DNA from: Lepas anatifera
Taxonomy: Eukaryota; Arthropoda; Thecostraca; Lepadidae
Direction of reading: 5' to 3'
Length of the DNA stretch: 64,000 nucleotides
NCBI GenBank assembly: GCA_034440635.1
Contig: JAOTON010001031.1
Coordinates: 806,001 to 870,000, forward strand
Shown: positions 32,752 through 44,527 of the stretch, piece by piece
How the letters are laid out: the number at the start of each line of letters is the position of its first letter
Numbering within the stretch: the stretch's first letter is position 1
The notes under the pieces: model-generated
Databases searched by the model: none
Seen by the model: only the letters and a program-made list of their open reading frames with translations
Told to the model about the DNA's origin: nothing
Translations under genes and position numbers: made by a program

Positions 32752-35700
32752 TTAAGCTTCTATATTTTGGCACGTCAATCACAGGCCTTACCAAGGAATT
32801 TATTTCATCTCCTCATTCTCTTAACGATCTACCCGTTTTGATGACAAATGAGGTGTTGAGGAAGATTTTTGTTTCGTCGGCTGGCAAAGCTCATTTGCCG
32901 ATATTGAACACGAAGTGGATGTGTAAAACGTGTGTCGGAGGAGCTACCCCAGCGTGAGCCTGCCGGCGAACAACTCTGTGGAACGGCTTGCCGGCCGAAC
33001 AGGGTAAGTGCATGCTGCTGTACGGAGTTTTATATGCTGTACTGAGCTGTGCGGAACTTTGATTTGAATGGTTTGTTTAGTGTGTTAATGGAACTGTGTT
33101 CTGCTGCTGGGGTGGGCTTGTTGGAAACAATAGTCAAGGCTAGAATCACATCCCTCATGTTCAAGTCTTGCCACGTAGGTCGTCTTGGCTGAGTTAAATG
33201 GTGGAACGGAGGGAACAAAGTAGCATAGTAGTTGCGTTCCTGTTTTCGCCGCGGTAGCGTGAATGCCAAGAAGTTACCAGGCAAGATAACGTCGCGGCCC
33301 GGCACCGTCTATGTACGCCACCTCGGGTATGTTGGCGTCGAGTCCGGTCGTGGTCCTGATTCCGAGGCTGCAGACTGGCTCAGGCTGATTCACTACATTG
33401 ATTGACCGTACAGGGTTTTCAAGCTGCGTTTTGTGACATTCTTTGGTATATTCCATCATGTTTCGCCGTTACACCCTGGTAAGTAATGCGAGTTAGCATG
33501 CTTGTAGATTTATTGCACACGTTTGAGGCCACTTGAAACGACCGTCGTGTTCAGCATATGCTGAAGAAGACTATCGTCGAAAATGAAAGAACACAGAGGA
33601 CGCATCGCTGCGCTTCGAAGGACGGATTACAACCGTCGCCCGTCCAAAGGTAATTCGATCGGAATAGCTTATCTGGTTTGCGTTTCCCTGTGTGAACATT
33701 CTCCATACAGCGTGTGAAGGATGATTCTGGGGGAGAATAGTGTAAAGCTGGCTTCTCGTCAATAATTCTCAAAGGCGGTGAGTACAGCCACACCACCTGA
33801 TACTTTGCATGGGCTCTGGACATAGGCCTTGTCTAGGAATTTGCACTTAGAGATAGATTTTGACGGGGGGATGGGTGGAAGCTGAAGCTAAAACTAGATA
33901 ATGGTCTCAAAGGGTTTTGCGAGGTAGCAATCCAGCGTCAAAACTGGTAAAATCTGCTTGGTGCCACACTGACAGAGAGCAAACAACACAAAGAAAGCCA
34001 CTACATCGAGCCCCAAATTTTAGGGCTGACGTCACTCAGGGCTCACTACGTGGGGGGTGGGGGCGCGTCCCTCGCCCCTTCCTTTAAAGCCCATGACACT
34101 TGATGTCGACACTTTTTTCGTCTAAGGTATGATGGCATTTACGGGATTCTCTTCACTCTTGGCGGAATCTGCCAACTTTTTTGGTGGCCAACTTCCTGGC
34201 AGATTCTGCGAAGTGAGAATAGGACCTTATTTTAACCCCCGATCTGCCGGCATTCGGGAGTTACACATTTTTCCGGCGTGAACAATAAAGTATCCTCCAT
34301 ACTGCAGGCCGATTACGGCGTATTTCTATCCTCCGTATTACGTATTATCTGTTGTGTGGGTAGAATGTTGTGTGTTGAATCTGAACAGAATGATCGATTT
34401 CGTCTGGCCTGACTTATGATTTGCATATGATACCCCAACGAAAGTGTTTAAACCGGTGCATAGAAATAACCTTTCCAGTTTTCCTCCCGAGCTCTCGCTC
34501 TGCAGTCTCCGAGTTGATCATCGCCCCAGACCTTGACATCAGACCTAATACAGTCTCTGGCATTGAGTCCAGGGTCGCCGGAGCGCGCGGTTGCATACTA
34601 GCCACGGTTGGAGGCTGTACAAACGCCGGTTGACGTGGTGGAAGATGCCGCGGTGGATGCGAACGCGAAATGTCGGGTGTTTGATGCGTTGCTTAAATGT
34701 GTTTAGGGGGAAAAAACTGTGACTTGACTGAACAAGACGTGTGTTATAGGAGGGGCACAGAAATTATGCATGAATAGCTACTCTGGAGTGTAAAAGCTGC
34801 AACGGACTCCTAGCGCGTTGGGAGTCCCAAATGGCGTGATATATTTGGATCGGATTCGAGAGTGGATGAAAATAGAATTGGTGAACTGAAATGGGTCAAC
34901 CCTTGTCAGTTCGCGCTCCCGTTTTACTCCATGTCTTTGCATTCAAGAAAATGAGCTATCTGGATGGGTTTGAAGCCAGATATCAGGCTTATGTCTACAT
35001 GAGTAATAAATTACAAACTATGGTTTTGTGTAATTTGTTTTCCCGAAAACTTGTTGTTTTCAGAGAAGTAAACCTTTTTTAACCTACTTCTTTGTCCCAT
35101 CGCTTCTCCTCCCCTCTCCCGCCATTGTGTGGTGTGTGCCCAAACGGTGACTGACCTCAGAACGTGGCCGGACGGCACAGAAGTATGCTCTGGAAACCCC
35201 GGTTTCTCAGCTCTCGGTAAGTTTTCACAAGACCTAATATCAAGTTTTTTTTCAGCAGTACTGACCCCGTAGACCCCGTAGCTGCAAATCACAGGAAAGT
35301 GCAAATCACAGAAAGTTTCAAGTTCTCTTGAAAGTAAGTAATGTAGGGAGGGATGGGGTGGGGTAGGATCTTTGCTGTGTGCCGGGACAGGACGGCGAAT
35401 TCTGTCGGTTCTGTATTACCAAGGAGTGGCCGAGTTAGGGATGAAAGATTGTGAGTAGAAGTTGTAGCTTTTTATCCGTGGAGGAGGCCTGGCAGCAAAA
35501 ACAGTCATTATCATTGTCATCTAGGAGAAACAAAGGAGCTCGGGTTGAGGCAGCTCTCTAGATGCTCTTTTCTATATTCGATGTCGAGATCGCACAAACG
35601 ACTCCGGCTCCAGAACTGCGTTTTTCTGCTCTATGTGTATCGTCACAGAAGCTGTAGGAACACTTAATCTGAGATTACAAATCTTCTGAAAACAGGCACA

Positions 35701-36242
35701 TCTGTATTTGGTCTGGAAGAGATCGCCGGGAGTATCTGTCAGGCAGAGACGCGACCCAAGTCGAACCCTAAGCGTACAGCCCAATCTGCAGCGCTAGTCG
35801 TGTGCGAATGTGGAGCATAGCAGGTCGCCTGCGGAAACACGGCGTAGGATGTGTTGTCCTCAATGTTTCTTACTTCGGATACAGAGACCCGTATGCACTT
35901 CACTGAGTCACATACTACCTGGAGCATGATAGTGCAGACAATGTTAAACGGTCATAATGGATTTCAGGATACTCGGAGAGTGGTGAGCATAATCATTTTA
36001 TTGAATATTTTACTGATATCATTAAATGCTACTAGCGTCAAATGCGCGTTGATTTCAATCCGCCCTGATGTTTGAAGTTCGGGATTTGAACCAATATCCT
36101 GCCGTGAACACGATCTTCACCATCCCCTGGACTTCACGCCATGAAGAAAACCTATGACTTCCAAAGTTATCCTACCATTTCGCTTTGACGTATGTAGACT
36201 CTCCGTCCTCAACACTCACCACCATCTTCCTCCGGTCATCAG
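32752..36242. other. Intron 4, last block
   Basis: No exon is recognised. An imperfect hairpin lies at about 34147-34220. The block ends in the acceptor CTTCCTCCGGTCATCAG of zinc-finger exon 1. Confidence 0.5.
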
Positions 36243-36454
36243 GCGGAGCGCGGCGCAGTATCTACACCTGTCGCAGATGCCCCAGAGTCTTCATCAACCC
36301 CTCCTCTCTGAGCTCCCACATGCGGGTTCACGACGGCGTCACCAAGTGCCCCGTCTGCGGCCAGATGAACAGCAACGTCTCAAACCTGCGCAGGCACATG
36401 CGGCGCGTCCACAAGCTGTCTGAGGAGGGAGTGCAGGCCATGACGCCGTCGTGA
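36243..36454 (+). CDS. Alternative terminal exon ZF1 (two C2H2 fingers)
   Basis: The acceptor is TCCGGTCATCAG|GC. Two bases complete the codon left open by the constant exon, and the stop is TGA at 36452. Finger 1 is YTCRRCPRVFINPSSLSSH with C-x2-C-x12-H-x3-H spacing. The short linker DGVT leads into finger 2, CPVCGQMNSNVSNLRRHMRRVH (C-x2-C-x12-H-x4-H). The tail is KLSEEGVQAMTPS. It is the first and most diverged member of the array and lacks the IVPTR tail found in most others. Its role is the DNA-binding end of one protein isoform. Confidence 0.9.
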
Positions 36455-38170
36455 AGTGGTCGAACCTGTTGGATCTTCCTCGGGGATGTGAGCGAGGGTG
36501 TGGAAGGGTTATTGGTACTGATGTAAATGATTGCTGGGACTGATGCTGGTGAGAGGTGAGTGTCGAGGAAGCGACCAGACTTTCCTTTGACTGGAGGGAA
36601 AGCTGGGGCCAGTCGTGCTGACTATATGTTGGTGGCAGGATAGTACCAAAGGCGTGGCTTCGTCCCTGCTTCGTTACATGGGGACGGTTCGGTCTGAGGT
36701 CAGTAGCCAGTATCGCCCCGCCAGACCGTATTAGCTGGCCATCTCAACCTCCATTGTAGTCCACAAGGGCCGAGGTGATGGCCTGAGGTGGCAATTTTTT
36801 ACTCGGAGACAACTAGAGAAAAAAACGAAATGTTGCAACAGTTCCAAGGAATGGTTCTGTTCTACTTCCTAGCACTAAGGGTGCCTTTTTGGCATACAAT
36901 GTTTAAGACTGCACCGTGGGCATTGCTGATACGTTGCACATTTGTGTATTTGTGCTGTATGTGTTGCTTAGTGTTAAAATGAGGCAGGGCTTACAACGGA
37001 AACGACGATCGCGTTCAGTTTTATCTTGTCGTCACCAGGTCGAACAATAATACATCTTCTATGTGAACAATGCGCGTCAAAGCGTCGGTTAAACTCGATA
37101 AAGGACCTGCCCACTGTTTTCCCGTTCAGTGAGAAAGAATGTGTAGAAAAGTGGCACGGAGGGGTCCAATCAACTGAGTACCAATATCTCTCAGCCCGCA
37201 AACTAAGATCACTGAAGAGAGAATTAGGCATTTGTTTTGTTGGGGGAGAAAATATACAAGCGTGCAATAGTTTCAGATGCTGCTGAAATACATTGAGCAA
37301 CGCATTTTGCTCTTATTTCACGGCATAAGGGAGGCATTGGCGATATTTCTGAAGTATATAACGAAGGTGTTCGCTTGATTTGTCAAGGCCCAACTTTCAG
37401 AGTTCAGAGTTCATACGAGAAGTGGAAGGTTGAATTCTGGGAGAAGGGCATTGATCATGCGAGAATTAGATGGTTGACCTTTGTGAAGGGTTTCAATCAT
37501 GCGAGGGGTAGATGTTTGACCTCTGGGAGAAGGGTTTTGCTCATGCGAAACATATATGGTCGACGTCTAGGAGCAGGGATACACTAAGCTAGCTGCCGGC
37601 GAACGTTCGTCCTGGCATCACCCGCCAGAATAGACAATGTGACATGTGAAACAAGTGGTAGGGAGCTGGTCAGGATTGCGCACTGTCCGAAAGCACCAAG
37701 GCTGTGACCAAGTACACCAGCAGCAGGTAGATGTAATTGGGTGCACTGCGCGTCTGCCGGCGCTACCGTTTCATCTTCGTCACTCATCACCCCAGATCAA
37801 CCCAGCTCACCATTCACCCCAGGTCACCCCGCCCCAGATCAACCCAACTCACTCTGGATCACCCCCCAGCACACCCCACCTCAGATCACCTCCCCAGCTC
37901 ACCCCAGCTCGCCAGTGTTGGCGGCTCGCGAGACATCCCCATTACAGCCGCATTTTGTTACTGCTACGTCTTTGTACCATTACTAACTTCTGGAACGTAA
38001 GTACCGAGTACCTGTAGCGTCTTGCTTTTAATTCATATATGATCCTATTATTGCTGTCACAAATCTTCTCATGTTCGTGGTTGGGCGTTTACGACGTAAG
38101 TGCTTGCGACTACTTAAACCTGAGTTTTAACCACTCGAAGCACTAAAGTTCTAACGTGCTATGTGCTTAT
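36455..38170. other. Spacer after ZF1 (3' UTR and intergenic-intronic sequence)
   Basis: A degenerate ~48 bp tandem repeat with CATGCGARRNNTAGATG-like units lies at about 37430-37570. A C-rich low-complexity tract (CACCCCAGATCAACCC-like) lies at about 37785-37915. No obvious AATAAA is found close to the stop. Confidence 0.55.
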
Positions 38171-38693
38171 AGGGAATATGACACTTCCATGGGATTTGAA
38201 CTGATGTAGTCACTTATTTGAGCTTTCACCAACCTGTCGAGGCTAAATATTTGAGCTGCGCTCGTGGCCCATTTGAGCTGAGCTCTCAGTTGCGAAGAAC
38301 ATGCCGAGGAACCTCCAGCTTCATGTTTCGTTCCACTCAGAACTACTCTTGTACGTGGAAAAAGCGCCCCATAAGCGTACTCTTTGAGTGTACTGATATT
38401 TACTGAACCCACCTTCCTATGAATCTAACGGCTTACAGTGAATGCGTAGGATTAGAGGCAGCGACATATGGGCGTTGGGAGGCGCGCTTCATGGTTGGTG
38501 GTGTTAAACAAATTATATGGGCGTTGGGGTCGATGCATTTACACCGGGTCAATGGGGTTGATACCCGGTGTAAACGCACCCCGTCTCCGTACGCGCAGAG
38601 TTCCAGCACATATATCAATTCGAAGATTTTCCGATATGTTCTATCATATGTTGACCTCAGTTTAACTCCCATTGTAAATGTGCCACATTGCCT
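38171..38693. mobile_element. TTAA-type MITE, family A, degraded copy (523 bp)
   Basis: The left end AGGGAATATGACACTTCC plus ATGGGATTTGAACTGATG matches the left end of 32371-32751. The right end is the inverse of AGGCAATGTGGCACATTTAC followed by an ATGGGAGTTAAACTGA-type string. The inverted repeats therefore extend to about 40 bp with mismatches. The flanking tetranucleotides (TTAT, GGAA) are mutated from TTAA. Confidence 0.65.
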
Positions 38694-39644
38694 GGAACGA
38701 TAGATGTGTTGTCGGTCCGCTTGTCGTGCCCTGCCAAGGCTCCATATCGCAGTGACGGTCAGAGCTGTCCGTTTTCATATGCCTGGCCTCATACATTGGA
38801 GGGCTCGAAAGCGCAGTCGTTCTGAACGAAGGTGCGTTGTTTGCAGTAAGGCTTTGGTTACTGCGTGGCCAGACGGACCGGTGCGCCGGAGAGGGTAAAT
38901 TCTAATATGCAAGGTTAGTAGGAGTAGAAAGTGTACGAGGATCAGTTTGATCCATGGAATCCCGGACTGGTGTTTTGCGTAATAATTTTTACATGGCTAT
39001 AATACCGTCCCAACAGAGTGAGACGTGGCGGCGCCATATGACCTCGCAGTCGGTGTGCCGCAAAGACCGAAGGCTCACCCACACCGGCTCTTGCATCTCT
39101 TCTCCTGCCCGCAATGACGTGATCGGGGTGGTGGACTGTGGTATGATTCGGGACGCTGTGCTCCTGTGGAGAAAAGCAGTGCAGTAACGGGTGTTTGGGA
39201 TGTATCGACTAATCGGATCATTTGTCATCACAAATATTGTCGGAGCCCTATGTTCTACCAAATGAGCCTCCGGGATAGCACTTAAGGTGGCTTTTTGCGC
39301 GAGTCCCCGCCTGAATGTTTATATCCGTGTTTTATCTGGTTTAGACGGGTGATTTTCTGCCTTGCTGGTTTGTAGCAGTAGAGGTCAAAGTCGGACACTA
39401 TTTTGACACTTGTACCACTCCGTCCAACTGGTGCGCAGCCGATCGGGCTCTATCCTGGAAATTGGATCCAGTAAGTGTCCCTACCCCGCCGAACTGGGTA
39501 TTTCCCATCAACTCCTTTAGTCGCGGAACAAACCTAAAAGATGTCATCCCATCACTTTCCACTGTAACTCCCATCCCATTTCTCTTCCCGTGCAGACCTC
39601 GTGGTGGCACCCTGCTGACCAGGTCGCCGTCTTCTCTCCTCCAG
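38694..39644. other. Spacer before ZF2
   Basis: The stretch 39000-39060 (CCGTCCCAACAGAGTGAGACGTGGCGGCGCC) resembles the tail of the SINE-like repeats at 17696 and 43596. It ends in the acceptor CTTCTCTCCTCCAG of ZF2. Confidence 0.45.
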
Positions 39645-39862
39645 GGTCATACCAGTGTACTCAGTGTGAGAAGGTCTTCACCCTGCGTACGTCTCTGGCC
39701 CACCACATGCAGCTTCACGCCGGAGCGACCAAGTGCTCTCTGTGCGGAAGGATCTCTGGGACTGTTGGCGCCCTGAGGAAACACATGGTGGCAGTGCACA
39801 ACCTGACGGCGGGCCAAGTTCGAGAGATCATACCCACCCGAAAGAGGTTCACCTATAAGTGA
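39645..39862 (+). CDS. Alternative terminal exon ZF2 (two C2H2 fingers)
   Basis: The acceptor is CTCTCCTCCAG|GG and the stop TGA is at 39860. Finger 1 is YQCTQCEKVFTLRTSLAHH...H, the linker is AGAT, and finger 2 is CSLCGRISGTVGALRKH..AVH. The tail is NLTAGQVREIIPTRKRFTYK. It enters in the same phase as the other terminal exons; spliced to constant exons 1-4 it gives 399 residues. AATAAA at 40284-40289 is a candidate polyadenylation signal about 420 bp downstream. Confidence 0.95.
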
Positions 39863-41904
39863 GGATTCTGTTGTTGGACCGTGTTCGGGTGTTCCTTGAT
39901 GGCGTAGACAAGGCTGCTGGTGTAAGGAATCGTTATCAGCGTGCTCCAGTCATGTGTTACAACCAAGTTCCTATGTACACTACATATTCAGTGGAACTTA
40001 AACTCCAAGGAATGTCGAAGCTGGATTCTGTGTCATGGTCATATAGGACTCATGTGGACGCGTCAAGTGTCATGGTCATGTGGCAAATTTCTCCATGTTT
40101 GGGGAATCTTCCGAGTCTTGAACCCTGAGCCGGCCACGTGGAGAGCGGACTCGCCAACCACTACATGACTGCACCCCCAAAGCGGAACTGTTTTCTTTCG
40201 TGGTGAGTAGCTAAACCTAAGCATCATGTAGATACGCTGCATTGCTATTGTTATCAGCTACTGATTGTCATTAGTTTGTGTTTAATAAATGGTGCTGTCG
40301 GAGTTAATCGATGACTTCCTTGATTCCGAGGGGTACCAAAATGGGGATACAATAATGATGAGCAGGTTCTCAATGCTGGAATCGCCGCGGAGTGTTAGTG
40401 TTTAGTTTGACGTTTCCGGTGGCAGGTTTTGTGTTGAGAGACGCGCCAGCTGTTCAGTTCATCTGTTCAGCACCCATGGATTTAGGTGTAAGCTTTCAGC
40501 TGATTGATTGGTAAGTGAAACATAAGCGTTGCCGGGAGTATTGTATGCAACGCTAGTGCATGACAGAGAAGTGTTGGTTGAGTTATTTTCCAAGAAGCAG
40601 TTGAGGGAAGGCGTTGTAAGATTGGAAGTGGAAGTGGAGAATGAAGCCTTAGGACAAATATATTCTGCGTGCTTGAACACTTCCTGTTCTTCGAAAGAGT
40701 TGTTTGATGTTTCAACCTCGCGTCGCTTTTTCGTAGAGGGAATCTTACCATTGCCGTGCTAGATTTCTGCACCTCATCGAGACGTGTAAACATATTGCGG
40801 GTATTTGTAAGCCTAGACGTTGAGGAACGCTTCGAGTAATCTATTTCGAACGTTTTATCGTGTATCTCCCAAGCATGTTTAACACCTTTTTGAAGCAGAA
40901 CATTAGAAAGAACGCATCATAAGGACATAATCTGTGTGAGCATAATCACCCTGGTTTAACATGGTATCAAACGCTAAGGCTACAGGGCGTCGTTAATACC
41001 GCCCCGTTGGAGAGTGTTTTTCTCAGATTGTCCTTATTTAGGGAACACGCCGGGAGTTGAACCCGGGACCTCTGACCCAGGAGACTGGTACGCTATCCGC
41101 TGAGCCACTCGAATCTCTCCCTTGAGCATCATAGCGCGGATAAATGCCGGATAAATGCACGGACCATATGAACTACTATCCACCAAAGTTTGGGGGAGTG
41201 CAGGAAATATGGAAACTTCCAACGGTAAGACCCTTCAGAAACACGAAAACATCTGATATGGCCTGATTGTTATCTTGGGCTTATGTTGACAGGAAGGGTC
41301 TCATTTTTAAATCATATACATTTCGATCGAAACACTGGGGAGACAGGTTAATGCCTACTTCTTACTCAAGGTTATGAGTCACCCTGCTGCGGGAAATGGA
41401 AGGTTCACCCCTTATCCCTGTTAGCGGCTTCGTCCGAAGAAGTCTTGACAAAACTGTAATTTACAATTTTTTCTGACTGTGCCTAAATTGGCCGACAATT
41501 TTCATCTTCTTCTTCATGCATCTAAAATGACTACATCAAGATACTTGCTGCGGTGTCAAAACAACAACCTCAGTAACATATGTTTCTTTCCTACGTTTTG
41601 GTTGTGTTGGTCATATATTACCGGGGAAAGGGGAACAGCTACGAGTTAAAGTCAGCTTCTAGTGCGGGACGATATGCAAGCCGGCTGTCATATCCAGATT
41701 CTAATCCTTGTGCAAGCCTCATCAGACCGATTTCATCGTCGTCCGGAGCTCTTGCTAAAACGCAGGAGTCCATCTTATTGGTCTGTCACACTACTCGCTC
41801 GTCCATACGATCAATAGTTGAATCCTCCTGAATGGACTCTGATCGGGACGTTTGGCATCAACATGCACGTGTCCTCGCTGCCTGACTGCCCGCTCTCGTT
41901 CCAG
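39863..41904. other. Spacer between ZF2 and ZF3
   Basis: It contains a candidate poly(A) signal at 40284 and a tRNA-like sequence on the minus strand at 41040-41112. Otherwise nothing is recognised. Confidence 0.55.
41040..41112 (-). repeat. tRNA-like sequence (pseudo-tRNA or SINE head)
   Basis: On the minus strand there is a good T arm (CCGGG-TTCAACT-CCCGG) and a D-arm-like GTGGCTCAGCGGATAGCG, the two halves of an internal polymerase III promoter. The acceptor strands do not pair and the anticodon stem is poor. It is therefore unlikely to be a working tRNA and is better read as a pseudogene or SINE head. Confidence 0.5.
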
Positions 41905-42140
41905 GCGGTCGAGGTTTGTTCGGCTGTACCATCTGTGGACGACGGTATCAGAACCGGAGATCCCTGGTGAACCACATGAAGATGCATACGGGCTACACGT
42001 CATGCTCGATGTGTTCGAAAGTGTTCAGCAATCCCTTCAACTTGCGAGCCCACCTGCGGGGAGTGCATCAGCTGGACGATGAGCAGGTGTACCAGTTGGC
42101 ACCGACGCGGAAAGCATCGGGATCGGGAGCTGCCAAGTGA
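41905..42140 (+). CDS. Alternative terminal exon ZF3 (two C2H2 fingers)
   Basis: The acceptor is CTCTCGTTCCAG|GC and the stop TGA is at 42138. The lead residues GRGLF are followed by finger 1, CTICGRRYQNRRSLVNH (H-x3-H). The linker is TGYT. Finger 2 is CSMCSKVFSNPFNLRAHLRGVH, the only second finger of the array with the normal core phenylalanine. The tail is QLDDEQVYQLAPTRK and a Gly/Ser/Ala end. AATAAA at 42482-42487 is a possible poly(A) signal. Confidence 0.93.
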
Positions 42141-44303
42141 TTTTACTGTGTGTAGATGGTTCACAATCCTGGTTTCTTACATCGAGACAAGTATCTCTTA
42201 GTCATGTCAGTTCATTCTGGTGTACAGCTGAGAAGTGAATTTCTTACACATGCATAAGAAGTTGGTGCGTCCTTACCTCCGATTGGCACCGGCCTTGCGT
42301 AGAGGAACTCTAGTTCCCGGTGTGGTGCACTGAGGACCTCCGCAGGAGAGCGCTAACACCCGGATTTCCCCGGTCAAAGTGTGCTGCTTACTGTATACCT
42401 TGGCAACTGCTGGCTAAGTAACTCTACTTCGACCCTGCCTGATAAAACTTTTTTGAGTCAGAACTTTCTCTGCGTCAAGGAAATAAATGTTATAAAATGC
42501 AATATTCTGTGCTCACGTGGTCACGACTGTGAAATCTCCCGATTGATCTCTCGCTTTGGCAAGAATTTCCAGATGCAAATTCTTTTTGGGGGGGGGTGTT
42601 GATTACGATGAGCTGGCGTTTTTTTGTGAACGGCCGGGAGCTGCTACCGGAAATGCCAAAGGATTTGAGAATGTGCGTGGGCATAATCACGTTCTCATCC
42701 CCCGTCGACAAAACAGGTACGTATCAAACAGCAAATGTGCAGCAGCAAGCGAGGAGCAAAAACCTTGCAGCTCCTGAAATGGGATGACTCGGGCGTCGAT
42801 TTCTGAGGTATTCTATCGAATTATGAGCTCATCACAGAGTTCAATAACGGAATGTTTGTGTCTAAATAGTATGTGTCATCGCTGTCTTCCCCATCACCAA
42901 TGATGTATCCACCAATCTTCTTGACTTTGCGGTCCACTCGCTCGCCTTCGCGAACGAATTCCCGCCGTAAAACTCAAGCAGCTGAACATCAGGATGTAGG
43001 GAGAAGACTTTTGCCATAGTTTGGCCGACGCCTGTTTTTCGCTAGTCTTTGCAAGACAGCATCCAATTAGACGGTTTAGTGAAATACCCAATTTGCAATT
43101 GCGAAACCCTGTGATACTCAATGCAGATTTCTGCTGGGGACTGACGAAAAGGATCTACTAAGCTTCAAGTTTTGTGGAATTTTTAAATGAACGACAAAAG
43201 TGAACAAGGCTTCCTTAACATCTTCTGCTAGCATTTGGGCAAAATTTGCGTAACTTGCAGTATCAAATTCCCGAGAGAAATCAAGGAATATAGCCGCACG
43301 TTTTTGTCCTGAAGCTAAAAGAGATGCCGCAAAATCATGTAGCCACCTAACAATGACATGAAAGCTTTATTTTCGCTACTGAATTGTGACTATTTTATAT
43401 TGAGCGTTGAGCAGACTTTGATTTGTAGGGGTTTGGATAGGGTACTGAGTCGTGTGTCTGCGAATGGTCATTGCAAGAAAGGGATCAGCAGGTTTCTATA
43501 CTGAGAGATACCAGTTTGGCCCGAGTCGAAGAGAGTGAAAAGTGCAGTGGTATATTGGGTCCTGAGGTTCTGGATTGTGCTGAAGGTGTAAAATATGGGA
43601 TGTGGTGGCGTGGAGGAAGAGCGCTCGACTTTCGCGCCCCTGACCCGAGTTCAAATCTTCGGGCGGGTAGCCTGCATAAGTCTTTCCGATCCCCATAATA
43701 CCCGCACAGCTTGGTGAGAGTTGGTGACACTGTATGACCTCAGAATTTGGTGTTTCGTAAAGCCCCAAAGTTGCTTAGAATATTTTGGTCGGAGTCTTTA
43801 TAACCTCACACTTTGAGCAATCGAGGATGGGCGTGAACTCCGAATCCATTGGGTGTATTCCGACGAGGTCTCGTTATTTGCCTGATTCCCTAAAATGATT
43901 TCAAGCACCTGAATGGTTATTCTTTACCCATTTTTAGGATGATAAATCACCATCAAAGATGGCATATTACCACCTTTATAGACGTTGGCACCTTTTAGGC
44001 GTGCGGTATGAATGGGAATAGCTTCGTAGTTAATGGGTTTATCTATCCTCAATCCATCAACCACCTTCATTCCTGTTAGATTGCATGTCCTACGTCATTA
44101 TTCTCACCGAAGGGGGCGGTAAAGCCAAGATGCTGGAGCGCCCTTAAACCTAAATAATTTATAATAACCCCTACTCTCACCGAAAGTACTACCGCCAAAT
44201 CGCGGACACCGGAAGACACGAACAATTGATTGATATGAACATCCAACTTAGCCTTCGCTCTGAAAGCAAATCGTGCTCGGAGTAACGGCTCCCGTGTTTC
44301 CAG
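42141..44303. other. Spacer between ZF3 and ZF4
   Basis: Apart from the SINE-like repeat at 43596-43770, no feature is recognised. The acceptor of ZF4 ends the block. Confidence 0.5.
43596..43770 (+). mobile_element. tRNA-derived SINE-like repeat, copy 2
   Basis: GTGGTGGCGTGGAGGAAGAG (A-box region) and GAGTTCAAATCTT (B box) are followed by CGGGCGGGTAGCCTGCATAA, TCCGATCCCCATAAT and a GGTGACACTGTATGACCTCA tail. The order and sequence match 17696-17870. Internal polymerase III promoter motifs support a SINE origin. Confidence 0.55.
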
Positions 44304-44527
44304 CTCCGTTCCAGTGCGACCGGTGTGGGAAGAGTTTCCAGCTGCGCAACTCCCTCACCCAGCACGCGAAGGTGCACGACGGGGCGACCCGGTGCCCCTT
44401 CTGTGGCAAGGTGTCGGGCACGGTGGCGGACCTCCGCCGGCACCTGATGCTGGTCCACAAGATGTCGCTGGACGAAGTACGCCGCAGGGTGCCCACCAGA
44501 CCCAAGTTCAGCTATAAGATGATGTAG
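44304..44527 (+). CDS. Alternative terminal exon ZF4 (two C2H2 fingers)
   Basis: The acceptor is CCGTGTTTCCAG|CT and the stop TAG is at 44525. Finger 1 is FQCDRCGKSFQLRNSLTQHAKVH, the linker DGAT, and finger 2 CPFCGKVSGTVADLRRHLMLVH. The tail KMSLDEVRRRVPTRPKFSYK carries the full conserved motif. The exon is GC-rich against an AT-rich spacer. AATAAA at 45009-45014 lies about 480 bp past the stop. Confidence 0.95.

Noticed and set aside
41040..41112. Functional tRNA gene on the minus strand
   Set aside because: The T arm is good, but the acceptor strands do not pair and the anticodon stem is weak. It is kept only as a tRNA-like repeat.
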